Assembly: GCF_023053635.1 (NCBI RefSeq)
Contig: NC_086188.1
Location: 1,877,001-1,941,000 of the forward strand
Length of the DNA: 64,000 nt
DNA from: Elgaria multicarinata webbii
Taxonomy: Eukaryota > Chordata > Lepidosauria > Squamata > Anguidae
Reading direction: 5' to 3'
Shown: piece by piece, positions 48,644 through 58,400 of the stretch
How positions within the stretch are numbered: position 1 is the first letter of the stretch
How the letters are laid out: each line of letters starts with the position of its first letter
Made by a program: the position numbers and the translations under genes
The notes under the pieces: model-generated
What the model saw: the letters and a program-made list of their open reading frames with translations, nothing else
Databases searched by the model: none
What the model was told of the DNA's origin: nothing

Positions 48644-48900
48644 GTCTGAGCTGTTTGTGTGATGTGTGTTGGTCTCTTGATCCTTTTTAGAATTTTGGTA
48701 AACCCCTTCCCAGTTTTCTCTACCGGAGTTCTTCTGTTTGGTTTGTGTTGTGTGGGTGGTTGCACGCCACTCCTAAACCACGCGATTTCATTCCCTTCTT
48801 CTTTGCTGGCACAGATATGGATAGCGAGCCTGCCCCTCTATTTTTATCTGAAAAAAATTAATATTACTATGGTCATAATGTGGGTTTTAAATTGATGTCA

Positions 48901-48901
<1 letters not shown>

Positions 48902-48931
<30 letters not shown>

Positions 48932-48968
48932 CTTCTTCTTCTTCTTCTTCTTCTTCTTCTTCTTCTTC
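48902..48968. repeat. (CTT)n microsatellite, about 22 units
   Basis: Uninterrupted CTT/TTC run abutting the tail of the minus-strand LINE at 48969. Confidence 0.95.
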
Positions 48969-49905
48969 ATTATTTATTTATTTATATAGCACCATCAATG
49001 TACATGGTGCTGTACAGAGTAAAACAGTAAATAGCAAGACCCTGCCGCATAGGCTTACATTCTAATAAAATCATAATAAAACAATAAGGAGGGGAAAAGA
49101 ATGCAAACAGGCACAGGGTAGGGTAAACAGGCACTGGGTAGGGTAAAACTAACAGTATAAAAGTCAGAACAAAATCAAGTTTTAAAAGCTTTAGGAAAAA
49201 GAAAAGTTTTTAGCTGAGCTTTAAAAGCTGCGGTTGAACTTGTAGTTCTCAGATGTTCTGGAAGAGCGTTCCAGGCGTAAGGGGCAGCGGAAGAAAATGG
49301 ACGAAGCCGAGCAAGGGAAGGAGAGACCCTTGGGCAGGCGAGAAACATGGCATCAGAGGAGTGAAGAGCACGAGCGGGGCAATAGTGTGAGATGAGAGAG
49401 GAGAGATAGGAAGGAGCTAGACAGTGAAAAGCTTTGTAGGTCAACAGGAGAAGTTTATATTGGATTCTGAAGTGAATTGGAAGCCAATGAAGAGATTTCA
49501 GAAGTGAGTTACATGGTCAGAGCGGCGAGCCAAGAAGATGATCTTAGCAGCAGAGTGGTGAACAGAAACCAACGGACTGATGTGAGAAGAAGGAAGGCCA
49601 GTGAGAAGAAGGTTGCAGTAGTCCAACCGAGAAATAACCAATGCATGAACAAGAGTCTTGGCAGAAGAGACAGACAAAAATGATCGAATCTTGGCAATAT
49701 TATACAGGAAAAAACGACAGGATTTAGCTACTGTCTCAATATGAGGAATAAAGGAGAGCGAGGAATCAAATATAAAGCCAAGACTACGAGCTTCCTTGAC
49801 CGGAGTAAGCGTGACATCGTTGACAGTAAGAGAGAATGAGAGGTGAGGAGAAGGTTTAGGAGGAAAAACAAGCAATTCAGTCTTTGCCATATTAAGTTTC
49901 AAACG
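48969..49905 (-). mobile_element. L2-superfamily LINE 3' end, opposed to the 38439 copy
   Basis: Minus-strand copy of the same family as 38439-39283. The tail with caccatcaatgtacatggtg lies at the left. Open pieces at 49175-49444 and 49498-49902 encode AFHCLAPSYLSSLISHYCPA, YAWNALPEHLRTTSSTAAFK and, further upstream, LARRSDHV and VHALVISRLDYCNLLLTGLP. It extends further 5' than the 38439 copy (LNMAKTELLVFPPKPSPHLS). At least one frame break separates the two open pieces. Confidence 0.88.
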
Positions 49906-50500
49906 ACGATGAAAAGGGATGGATTATCATGGTCTTATGTGGGATGGCATGGGCCACTTTGGTGTTTTGTTAATTTTGCCATGCTGGAGAGCCGGTTTTC
50001 CAAATTAAAGTGATCAATGAACAGAGTGTGAAAGAGTTTTGATGTGAGCAATGGCAGAAGTGCATTCATGGGGACCTTCTTTGGAAGACATGCAAATGAG
50101 AAGGTTTTTTTTACTAACACCATTATTTCTAGTAACAGCTTTTTATGCCAAGGTGGCGAATTATGAGCAGCAAGCCATATATATGCACGCATCCTAAGAA
50201 GTCCCACTGAACAACTTCCAAATAAACATGTACCAAGATTGAGCTCCGGAACTGTTCCTTAGCACAGACATAGCAACAGACTTGGTGTGACCAGGATGGT
50301 TAAATAGCAATTGTGTAAGGTGAAGTTCTTTGAGTATTTGATAGGCGCTATATAAATGCTAATTTTCTCTTCCCACAAAAGGGGAGTAGGAAAGGGAAAG
50401 GAAACCCTCCACAAAAGAGGAATACGAAGGGGGCATGGGGTGTGTGTTGCTCCCTCTGCTGCCTGGCTATAGAAGTGTTGAATCCTGAATCATTTCGCAG
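49906..50500. other. Spacer before U1 copy 5
   Basis: No gene recognised. A possible LINE tail near 50310-50375 (tgataggcgctatataaatg) is the only repeat-like stretch. Confidence 0.4.
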
Positions 50501-50516
50501 CGTGACTCAGTTCCGC

Positions 50517-50550
50517 ATGCAGATTTGTATACAGCAGAGCACTATGGGAG
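50517..50550 (+). promoter_or_regulatory. U1 copy 5 distal element, degenerate
   Basis: ATGCAGAT (50517-50524) and gagcactatgggag (50537-50550) at about -225. These are one-to-few-base variants of the octamer and Staf pair, with spacing like copy 1. Confidence 0.5.
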
Positions 50551-50741
50551 ACCGGGAGAGGTGAAACATTTGATACAGCAGGAAAAAGGAACCTTTTTCT
50601 AAGAGCTCAGTCAACTGCTTTAAAGGTGATAGGAATGACACTGTACCTTTCTCTACATTTCAGAGTGTCCAGGTGCCACTCTCTGTATCTTAAAGATCAG
50701 CTTCAGTGAGGGGCAAGGAGGTGCGTGGGCCCTCCCAACTC

Positions 50742-50905
50742 ATACTTACCTGGCAGGGGAGACACCATGATCACGAAGGTGGTTTTCCCAGGGTGAGGCT
50801 CATCCATTGCACTCCGGGTGTGCTGACCCCTGCGATTTCCCCAAATGCGGGAAACTCGACTGCATAATTTGTGGTAGTGGGGGACTGCGTGCGCGCTTTC
50901 CCCTG
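50742..50905 (+). ncRNA. RNU1: U1 snRNA gene, copy 5 (UGCG loop), weak promoter
   Basis: 164-nt body matching copy 1, with UGCG loop, and a perfect 3' box. Upstream only about 35 bp match the other copies. No tcaccatgtggt PSE is present at -64 to -43. The distal region has only a degenerate octamer (ATGCAGAT) and Staf site. It may be poorly transcribed or use a diverged promoter. The 3' flank matches copy 1. Confidence 0.92.
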
Positions 50906-50914
50906 GTCATTCTG

Positions 50915-50931
50915 GTTTAAAGATAGAAAGG
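50915..50931 (+). terminator. U1 copy 5 3' box
   Basis: GTTTAAAGATAGAAAGG, as in copy 1. Confidence 0.88.
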
Positions 50932-51250
50932 TCTCTTGCATGTTCCTGTTTTGCACTTTCAAGTGTTTTCTGATCATCTCTATTATTGCCTTGGAAGCTA
51001 AACCCCTGGGGTAATCTCCAGCAGAGAGAGGGCTGTGAGGGAACTAATCAATGCCCAAAGTGTTTGGTTTCTTTTAAAAAGAAGACTGAAAGGGTAGTGA
51101 ACCCCGCCAATGCGTGCCCAAGCTCCTAGCTCCTCCCTGCTGCCTCGCCAATGCGTGCCCAAGCTCCTCCCTGCTGCCTCGCAGCTCCAATGGAATACCC
51201 AGCGAAGTCTGTGTAGGGAGGAAGCACTGGGAGTGACGTAGGGGGCACGC

Positions 51251-51284
51251 ATGCAAATGTGCGCACACCAGAGCATTGTGGGAG
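51251..51284 (+). promoter_or_regulatory. U1 copy 6 distal sequence element
   Basis: ATGCAAAT (51251-51258) and gcattgtgggag (51273-51284), at -214 to -181. Confidence 0.88.
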
Positions 51285-51400
51285 CAAAAGCGGGGTGCAG
51301 CTGGGGGCTTGTGGGGCACCCCGAGACACGGACCCGCCACATTGGAGCAGGGCACCGTTGCTGCCCCGCTGGCCTCAGCCTGCTAGAAGCGCTCAGGCAA

Positions 51401-51422
51401 GGTCACCATGTGGTGGTTAGCA
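51401..51422 (+). promoter_or_regulatory. U1 copy 6 proximal sequence element
   Basis: ggtcaccatgtggtggttag at -64 to -43. Confidence 0.85.
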
Positions 51423-51464
51423 GGGCCAGCGAAGGGCAAGGAGGTGCTTGGGCCCTCCCAACTC

Positions 51465-51628
51465 ATACTTACCTGGCAGGGGAGACACCATGATCACGAA
51501 GGTGGTTTTCCCAGGGTGAGGCTCATCCATTGCACTCCGGGTGTGCTGACCCCTGCGATTTCCCCAAATGCGGGAAACTCGACTGCATAATTTGTGGTAG
51601 TGGGGGACTGCGTGCGCGCTTTCCCCTG
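51465..51628 (+). ncRNA. RNU1: U1 snRNA gene, copy 6 (UGCG loop)
   Basis: 164-nt body with UGCG loop, 723 bp after copy 5: the same spacing as copies 1 and 2. Octamer, Staf and PSE are complete. Beyond ggtcattctgg the flank diverges to gtgagaaaaaaagaaaag, with no clear 3' box. It is the only copy pairing a UGCG body with the copy-2 type of promoter. Confidence 0.95.
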
Positions 51629-51659
51629 GTCATTCTGGTGAGAAAAAAAGAAAAGAGCC

Positions 51660-52215
51660 CTACGGTCCTCTTTGTAGCTGGCCTTCCAACCTAGAGGGAA
51701 CATGAGAAGAACATGAGACAGTTGTGCATAAATGAATTTCATCTGCACCCTGTCTTCTAGTGTGGAATTAAAGGGTCTGATAGGACTGGAGAAGGCTGCT
51801 TTAATGGGACCTGAAAGCACTCTCCTGATTCTGACTAATGATATGGGTACCCCAAAAGCACCGGGCCTTTCCCAAATGAGGGGAGCAGGGAGATGTCTCT
51901 GCCACTTGGGCTTTTTGTGCTCATGAGGACTAAAGACACGTTTTGTATGTTGTGGGCTGCTGTGGTTTCTTTGATTTGTTTGAGCTGCACCTTCTCTCCC
52001 ACAACCCCACAATCTGTATTCTGTATTTGCTTTGTTTCAGGTTCCTCTTTGTCCCTTTATAAAAGGAATATAAGAAGAGCCCTGAAGCTGAATCCGATCA
52101 AGGTGGGCCTTGATCAGATCAAGTATTCTGCTTTCCGGAGTAGTCAGACAGATGCCTCCAGGACCCGTTGGACGGTACAGGTCTCTCCTGCTCTTGTTCC
52201 CTGACTGTTGCTCTC
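51660..52215. other. Intergenic DNA after U1 copy 6
   Basis: No gene or classified repeat was recognised. Open frames here have no family resemblance. Confidence 0.4.
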
Positions 52216-52222
52216 CTCTGAA

Positions 52223-52467
52223 CATAGAATCATAGAACAGCAGAGTTGGAAGGGGCCTACAAGGCCATCGAGTCCAAACCCCTGCTCAATGCAGGAATCC
52301 ACCCTAAAGCATCCCTGACAGATGGTTGTCCAGCTGCCTCTTGAAGGCCTCGAGTGTGGGAGAGCCCACCACCTCCCTAGGTCACTGGTTCCATTGTCGT
52401 ACTGCTCTAACAGTCAGGAAGTTTTTCCTGATGTCCAGCCGGAATCTGGCTTCCTGTCACTTGAGCA
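52223..52467 (-). mobile_element. CR1 LINE 3' end
   Basis: Inverted CR1: as written atagaatcatagaacagcag, ggcctacaaggccatcgagt, then the reverse-transcriptase end to gaatctggcttcctgtcact. Confidence 0.85.
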
Positions 52468-52689
52468 TATGGAGGTTCTGTTTAGTTATCCTGAATGCAT
52501 ATCCAAAGATATCTCGGTACCAAACCTAAATTAATTACATTTGTATTGTACCCCTTTGAAATGATTCACGTGCAGCAAACATGTCAACTACTTTTGTTTT
52601 CACAGAATAAATGCATTCCCCTTTAAGGTGCCACAAGATTCTTCATCCCATCCCCGACGTTGCTATTGCTGCTGACTGACAAAAGAAAT

Positions 52690-52800
52690 AGTACTTTTGG
52701 GTTGCTTGTTTTATTTTGGGCGTTGTTTTTGTTTGATGCTGCTATACAGTGCTTTGTATATTTTGGAGAGGGAAGCGTTTTATAAATAAATGTTAATAAG
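52690..52800 (+). mobile_element. LINE 3' tail (L2-like)
   Basis: gctgctatacagtgctttgt then aagcgttttataaataaatg. Confidence 0.5.
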
Positions 52801-52856
52801 AAATCTACACGTGTATAAAAACCCAAGCCCTGTGTCCCTCCCACAGTGTGACCATG

Positions 52857-52881
52857 AATAAATAATAATAATAATAATACG
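52857..52881. repeat. (AAT)n microsatellite
   Basis: About seven AAT units. Confidence 0.85.
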
Positions 52882-52955
52882 AGTTTATATTGCGCTCTAT
52901 TCCAGAGCACATTCCAGTTAAACACATTCCCATTGAAGCAGGAAGTGCTACAGTC

Positions 52956-53090
52956 CAGCCTTCCTCAACCTGGGGCGCTCCAGATGTGTTGGACTACAAC
53001 TCCCAGAATGCCCCAGCCAGCTCTGCTGGCTGGGGCATTCTGGGAGATGCAGTCCAACCAACCTGGAGCGCCCTTGGTTGAGGAAGGCTG
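52956..53090. mobile_element. hAT-type palindromic MITE (copy c)
   Basis: Near-perfect hairpin, cagccttcctcaacctgggg to ggttgaggaaggctg. The arm keeps ggactacaactcccagaatg. Target duplication unclear. Confidence 0.85.
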
Positions 53091-53099
53091 TGCTACACT

Positions 53100-53995
53100 A
53101 CATCCAGAAGATGCATAGGCGATAGTGAGTTTCTCGGAAAAGGATAGGGTAGGGAGAAGAAATGGTGCTGTAACTTTTTCCACGTCAGTGCCAAAGGCCC
53201 AGTCCTCCTCGAAAGGAGTGTTTGGGCCCCATGAATGGCTGTATGGCCATTCATTGGAGGCGAGGGAGCGGTGAGCAATTGCCTGTCAAGGGCAGCTGTG
53301 ACCTTCTGGTGGGGGCGGGGGCACTAACGCTTGCTGGTGGCCAAGTTTATCAAGGGCTGCAAACAAGCTGGTGACACAACCCAGTGTGGCAGATTCAGTA
53401 TTTGGTGACTGACTCAGCCTGACATCGCCATTTCTCATCACTCCCTCTAATAGTGAACTTGGGGAGTGAGTGCCAACACAACTGGAGCCATGAGTTGCGG
53501 GGGGTGGGGTGGGGTGGGGTGGGGTGGCATGGCATGGAGGCACAAAAGGGAGATATTGACATGCTTGGGGGAAACTAGAGTTTTGTACAATGAGTGGGGG
53601 GAGAAAGGTGTCAAAAGCACACAAAGGGGACAAAAGGTCCTGTGAGGATAGAGCGTATTCTGTATCCCTTGGATGTCAATTGACAGTTGGAAAAAGTCGG
53701 GTGGGAGCAGTTGGGGTGGGGGCAGAATGAAGTATCCTGGAGCAGGGCCTGGCCTGCTGGCTGTAACCCTGATCAGGAGCCTTTCTGTGAGGAGGTGAGG
53801 ATACGCTGCAACATTTTGTTGCCGGCCTGTTTGTCCTGTATAACTGCAGCGAAGGTAAGAAAATAAACGGAAGATGTCAACCCACATCCCAAACGGGGCT
53901 TTCCTCTTTTGGCTGTCATGCATTCGCTCATCCCTCCCGCACGGTGGCCGCATTCCTGAAAGGAGGGAGGGCAGGCCTCGGCCCATAAAAGGAAG
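53100..53995. other. Intergenic DNA upstream of TRAFD1
   Basis: No gene recognised. Contains a short (GGGGT)n run at about 53502-53527. Open frames are low-complexity or without resemblance. Confidence 0.4.
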
Positions 53996-53999
53996 CCAC

Positions 54000-54145
54000 T
54001 TTTCTTATTTATTTAATTAAGGTATTTTTATCCCGCTCCTCAGCCAAAACAGGCTCTGGGAGCGGTTGGCAGGCAATCAGTAAAACAAGTTACGTCCAAT
54101 CTAAAATGGCACGACACACAAGGAAAGAGGGATGGGAAAGGAAGA
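54000..54145 (-). mobile_element. LINE 3' end (L2-like)
   Basis: As written, ttatcccgctcctcagccaa and gctctgggagcggttggcag. It is the inverse of the family at 16649. Confidence 0.65.
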
Positions 54146-54399
54146 GGAAAAATGAAGCGGCCTTTCAGCAGGGTTGGTGTGATGGCCGTGCGCCCCATCC
54201 CCTCTCCTCTGCTTCAGCCTGCTGGTGATGACAGCTGAGGGAAGAGGAGCCTTCCCTGGAATGGTGGTTTCAGGAAGGCCCCGATCCCCTTCTCTCCCTT
54301 GGAGTCCTCAGCGCTGACTCAGGTGCAGTATTTTGCACTCTGCACATGCACAGAAGCACGGTTTGCCTGCGCTGGGAGGGCTGGCGGCTGGCATTCCAC

Positions 54400-54754
54400 G
54401 GTTCAGCTGAGGCGGGGGCGTGGCGTACTTCCGATGACGTCTCTACGTCGTGCGTTCGCCGCGGTGGGGGTAGGAGAAGAGGGGCCTTTGCGCCTGCCCT
54501 ACTTGGACCAATGAGGAGACGCGTTTGTTGGGGACGGGGGTGGGAAGAGGCGCGCTTGACAGGACCGGCTGCCAATGGGGGCTCGGAGCCGGCCAACGGC
54601 GAGTCGGGCGCTGGCCAATCGCGTCGCGGGGGGCAGGTTAGGAAGCGCTGAGGCGGCTGAGGGCCGGTTTCCCGATTTTCGCTCGCTGTGTGTGAGGGAG
54701 GCGGCGGAGGCGGAGGCGGCGAAGAAGAGGCAGCTCGGGCCGAGAGCTAGCGAG
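54400..54754 (+). promoter_or_regulatory. TRAFD1: TRAFD1 CpG-island promoter and non-coding exon 1
   Basis: CpG-rich DNA with three CCAAT boxes (54508-54512, 54572-54576, 54615-54619) and a CRE-like TGACGTC at 54435-54441. The non-coding first exon ends ctagcgag|gtaagc with its last base at 54754. Transcription probably starts at about 54650-54700. It is TATA-less with NF-Y-type architecture. Confidence 0.75.
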
Positions 54755-55257
54755 GTAAGCCAGGGGCAGGCAGGCGGGCGGGCGGGCAGAAGAAGCCGAA
54801 CATGTCCCCTCCGCTAGCCGTCCTCGTTCCCCTTCCTCCATCAGCGGCAGGAGACTGGGGCTTGTCCCTTCTGAGAGGAATTAGGGCGGTTGCGGGGTGG
54901 GGGAGGGGAGAGGCGCCCCTGGCCTTCGCCCCACAGGATGACGCGGGCGAGCGCCTGGCTTTGGGGCTGAGTGTGGAGGAGCCTTCTTGCGGGGGGGGGG
55001 GAGAAAGAGATGTGGACAACCCCCCCCCCATCCTCCTCCTCCTCCTCCTCTTCGCGCCCTTCCTTCAAGGAGCTCGAGGGCGGCCGACGAGGCTCTAGCT
55101 TGGCTCCTCCCTCCTTCACAACAACCTTGTGAGGTAGGTCAGGCCAAGTCACGCTGCGAGGCTGCCACCCCCGCCAGCCTGTGGGCTTCACTGGTGGTGG
55201 TGGGTTACATGGGCCTCAGGGCCTGTCAGAAGAGTGGTGGCAGGGCAAGGAGGAAGG

Positions 55258-55292
55258 GAGGGAGGGAAGGAAGGAAGGGAGGAAGGAAGGGC
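55258..55292. repeat. (GGAA)n/(GGGA)n microsatellite
   Basis: gggaggaagg-type run in TRAFD1 intron 1. Confidence 0.8.
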
Positions 55293-55424
55293 GCCGGGCT
55301 GGGCGAGAGGTTTGTGAAAGGCGTTCAGAAGAGGATGCGAGTGAGTGAGTAAGCAGGCTGGCAGGCTGGCTGGCAGGCAGGGAAACCAAAAGGGAAAGTG
55401 ACCTCTTCTCTCCTCCCTCCCCAG

Positions 55425-55495
55425 GACAGCGAAAGCACCATGGCTGCTGCAGCGGCAGGAGAGGAGGAATGTGAAACCCGGCTGTGCAGCAATTG
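55425..55495 (+). CDS. TRAFD1: TRAFD1 exon 2 (start codon)
   Basis: The acceptor ccctccccag ends at 55424. A 15-nt leader precedes the ATG at 55440-55442, and residues 1-18 plus two bases read MAAAAAGEEECETRLCSN. The donor is AATTG|GTAAGA. The 15-nt leader is itself open in the same frame. Confidence 0.94.
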
Positions 55496-58400
55496 GTAAG
55501 AAACGAAAGTGAGCGGCTGCCGACGGGGTGGGCCTAGGAAGACAGGAAGCTGCCTCCTGAGCCAGGCCCTGGGTCCATCTGGCCCCGTGTTAAGAACACC
55601 AGAAGGGCCCTGAGGCAGGATCAGGCCCAGGGTCCCTCCAGTCCAGCGCTCTGTTCACACGGGGGCCAGCCAGCCAGCCGTCGGCCAGGGATGAACAAGC
55701 AGGACATTTAAGGATTTTTATGCCGCCATTCAGCCAAAAAAGGCTCTCACGGCGGCTTACAAAAGTATTTCTTGACAGTCCCTGCCCACAGGCTTACAAT
55801 CTAAAAGACATGACACAAAAGGAAAGGGGATTGGGAGGGAGGAGGAGGAGGGGGAAAAGGAAAGCAAATTCAGGCACTACAATCTTAGTTGTAAAGTTCA
55901 GCAGTTACAGTTGACAGCAGGAGGGAGGGGGCTCTCAGCTGGAGCTGGACCCAGGCACGGTGGAGAGGTGCCTGACTGCTGCTTCCTCCCTCACTGGTGG
56001 TGCAACAGCACCCTCCCACCCATGTTCCCCAGAACGTGGGTGAGGAACATGGTGTGCATAGGCTTTTACTGCCTCTGACGTTGGCACATACCCTTCTTCT
56101 CCTCCAGGAATTTATCCAACCCCCTTTTAAAGCCATCCAAATTGGAAGTGAGTTCCATAGTTTTACTCTGTGCTGTGTCATTGCCTGGCATGTTTTAGAC
56201 TGAGCCCTGGTGTTTTCAAACTAGATTTCAGGCAAAATTTAACCTCAGGGTTTAGGGTAGAAATCAGGCAAAAGTAGCAAGCTTGGCTCTAGAAATAACA
56301 AGCAAGATAGATATCCCATCAAGGCTACTAGCCACTGATGGCCTTCTCCAGGAATTTATTCGACCCCTTTGAATTTGTGGCCATCAACAGATCTTGTGGT
56401 AGTGAACTCCATAGTTTAACGCTCTGCCATGTGAAGAAGTCCTTCCTTTTATCTGTCCTGAATCTCCCACCCATCAGCTTCATGGGAGGGCCCCACTGGC
56501 TTCTAGTTTTAGGAGAGAGGGAGAAAAAAAATCGGCATTGACTGGCAGCCATGGCTCTCCAGGGTTTCAGGCAGGGGTCGTTGCTGGGGTTTGAACCCGG
56601 GACCTTTTGCATGCCAGGCAGAGGCTCCACAGCACTTGGGTACATTTGCACGATTGGGCTATAAGTCGGTTATCTTTGTCTTCGGGAAAACCCTGTGCTC
56701 GTACACAAGAAATTCCAGAAAGCTTCAGCTGCATCGCCTTCCACACTGTCTTATGTTCTTGCCTTGGATCCGTCCTTTGAATAGGTTAATATAGTGTAGT
56801 GGCTAAAAGAACGTGGGGCTGGGAAATCCCTGGTGAAAATTCCCCCCCCCCCCTTCTGCCATGAACTTGCTCACGACCTCACTGCCCACTTGTAAGCTGT
56901 AATGATGGAGATAACGTTGGCATGCCGTTCAGGATTTCTTATAGGGATTATTGAGATAATGTGAAGTGCTCGGAATATTTGAAATAATCTTATTTGAATG
57001 CTAAGTGTTTACATGAGTTTGGGGTGGCTATCCCAGGCTAATGATTGTGTGATCAGGTCTGTAGCTAATATATCTGTTTTTCTCCTTCTGTCAAGAAGTC
57101 TGTTTTGTGGGCTGTAATTTTCCTAAGCTTTATTTGTCGAAGGGAGATTTCCTGGGAGTCGGGTTCCTGTAAGTTCTGCGGAGGCCTCCATGCAACATGG
57201 AATTTGCCCTTGGAGGAGGCTTGCTGATTGACTTTCCACTTTGGAAAGGGCTACAGCTGATTAAAGTCAAGGGGCCTTGACTGAATACCGTGTGGCAGAT
57301 GTCTGTTTCTTTGCTCTCTCTTAAGCCAAGGTTGCACCAAAGATCATCTCGGTTAGTCAGAAGCATTTAGAAGGGGAACAACTTACTATAGACAGATGGT
57401 TGCCTTTTGGAAGGCTGGTTCTGGCCCTCCAGCTTATTCTGCTTGTGAGAGCAGCCTGTGGAAGGCCTGGGGGAAGGCTTTGGAGCTGCTGTTCAGGGCC
57501 AGTCACTTTGCAAGGGAAGAGACCAAGCCGCAGAGCAGCAGCAAAATCCCTCCCCACCCCCGGTGGGATTGCTTCTTTGCAAGATTAAGCTCCTTGAATT
57601 TTGTATCCTGTCTTCTGCTTAGCTTGTAACCGCGAACTGTAAACGTGCCGGTGTGCCCTCAGGGTGGGTGGCTTGTTTTTGGCCAGCTTGCGGGCAGGGA
57701 GGACGGAGCTGTGCCGAATGAGGGGGCGTCTCTCTCAGTCCCGTTGAGTTCCGTGGCATGGAACCTCCAAGCCCGGACTGCAGCTGGAGAGGGCTTCACA
57801 GAAGAGGAATAAAAACGAGGGGCCGGCTTTCTAAGTGGTTTAGGGATGCCGCCTTTTCTACACGCCCCCAAGGCAGCATTCCAGATTCCATGCACTTGTC
57901 CAAGGGCCGTCTGTCTCTTACAGCAAAAAGGACATTCCTGCGGCGAACTTCACCATCCACGAGATCCACTGCCGTCGGAACATTGGGGTCTGTCCCATCT
58001 GCATGGAGCCTTTCCCGAAATTGGAGATGAGAAACCATCAGGAGCTGGAGCACACGCAGGTGATCAGCGGCACTTCTTCCCCTCTCCCTAGCACCTCCTC
58101 CCCCAACCCGGTGCCCTCTAGGTGGGATGGGCTGTGGCTCTCACCATCCCGCAGCCAACTCATCTGTGGGGCACCAGGTTGCAGGAGGCCGCTCCAGTAG
58201 GTCTTCTCCCCGCGAGGCAGGTTTAATCACAATCTCTGCTCTGTCCTTTGTCCACGCACGTGTGTCTTCCATCCTAGGTCACCTGCAAATGCAGCATGAA
58301 GATGGACAGTGGTCTGTTACAGGAGCACAGGGTTAGTATGCTGCTTCTCACGGGCTGGCCTTTCTCTTGGGATACCAACAAAGCAGGGGCTTCGGCCTGG

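Noticed and set aside
41024-51590. Repeated open frames at each U1 unit (for example WQGRHHDHEGGFPRVRLIHC)
   Set aside because: They are translations through the U1 RNA bodies and their promoters, repeated because the units are duplicated.
53870-53900. Possible first-exon donor (gcgaaggtaagaaa) upstream of TRAFD1
   Set aside because: No CpG-rich start or open frame before it; the TRAFD1 exon 1 donor at 54754 fits far better.
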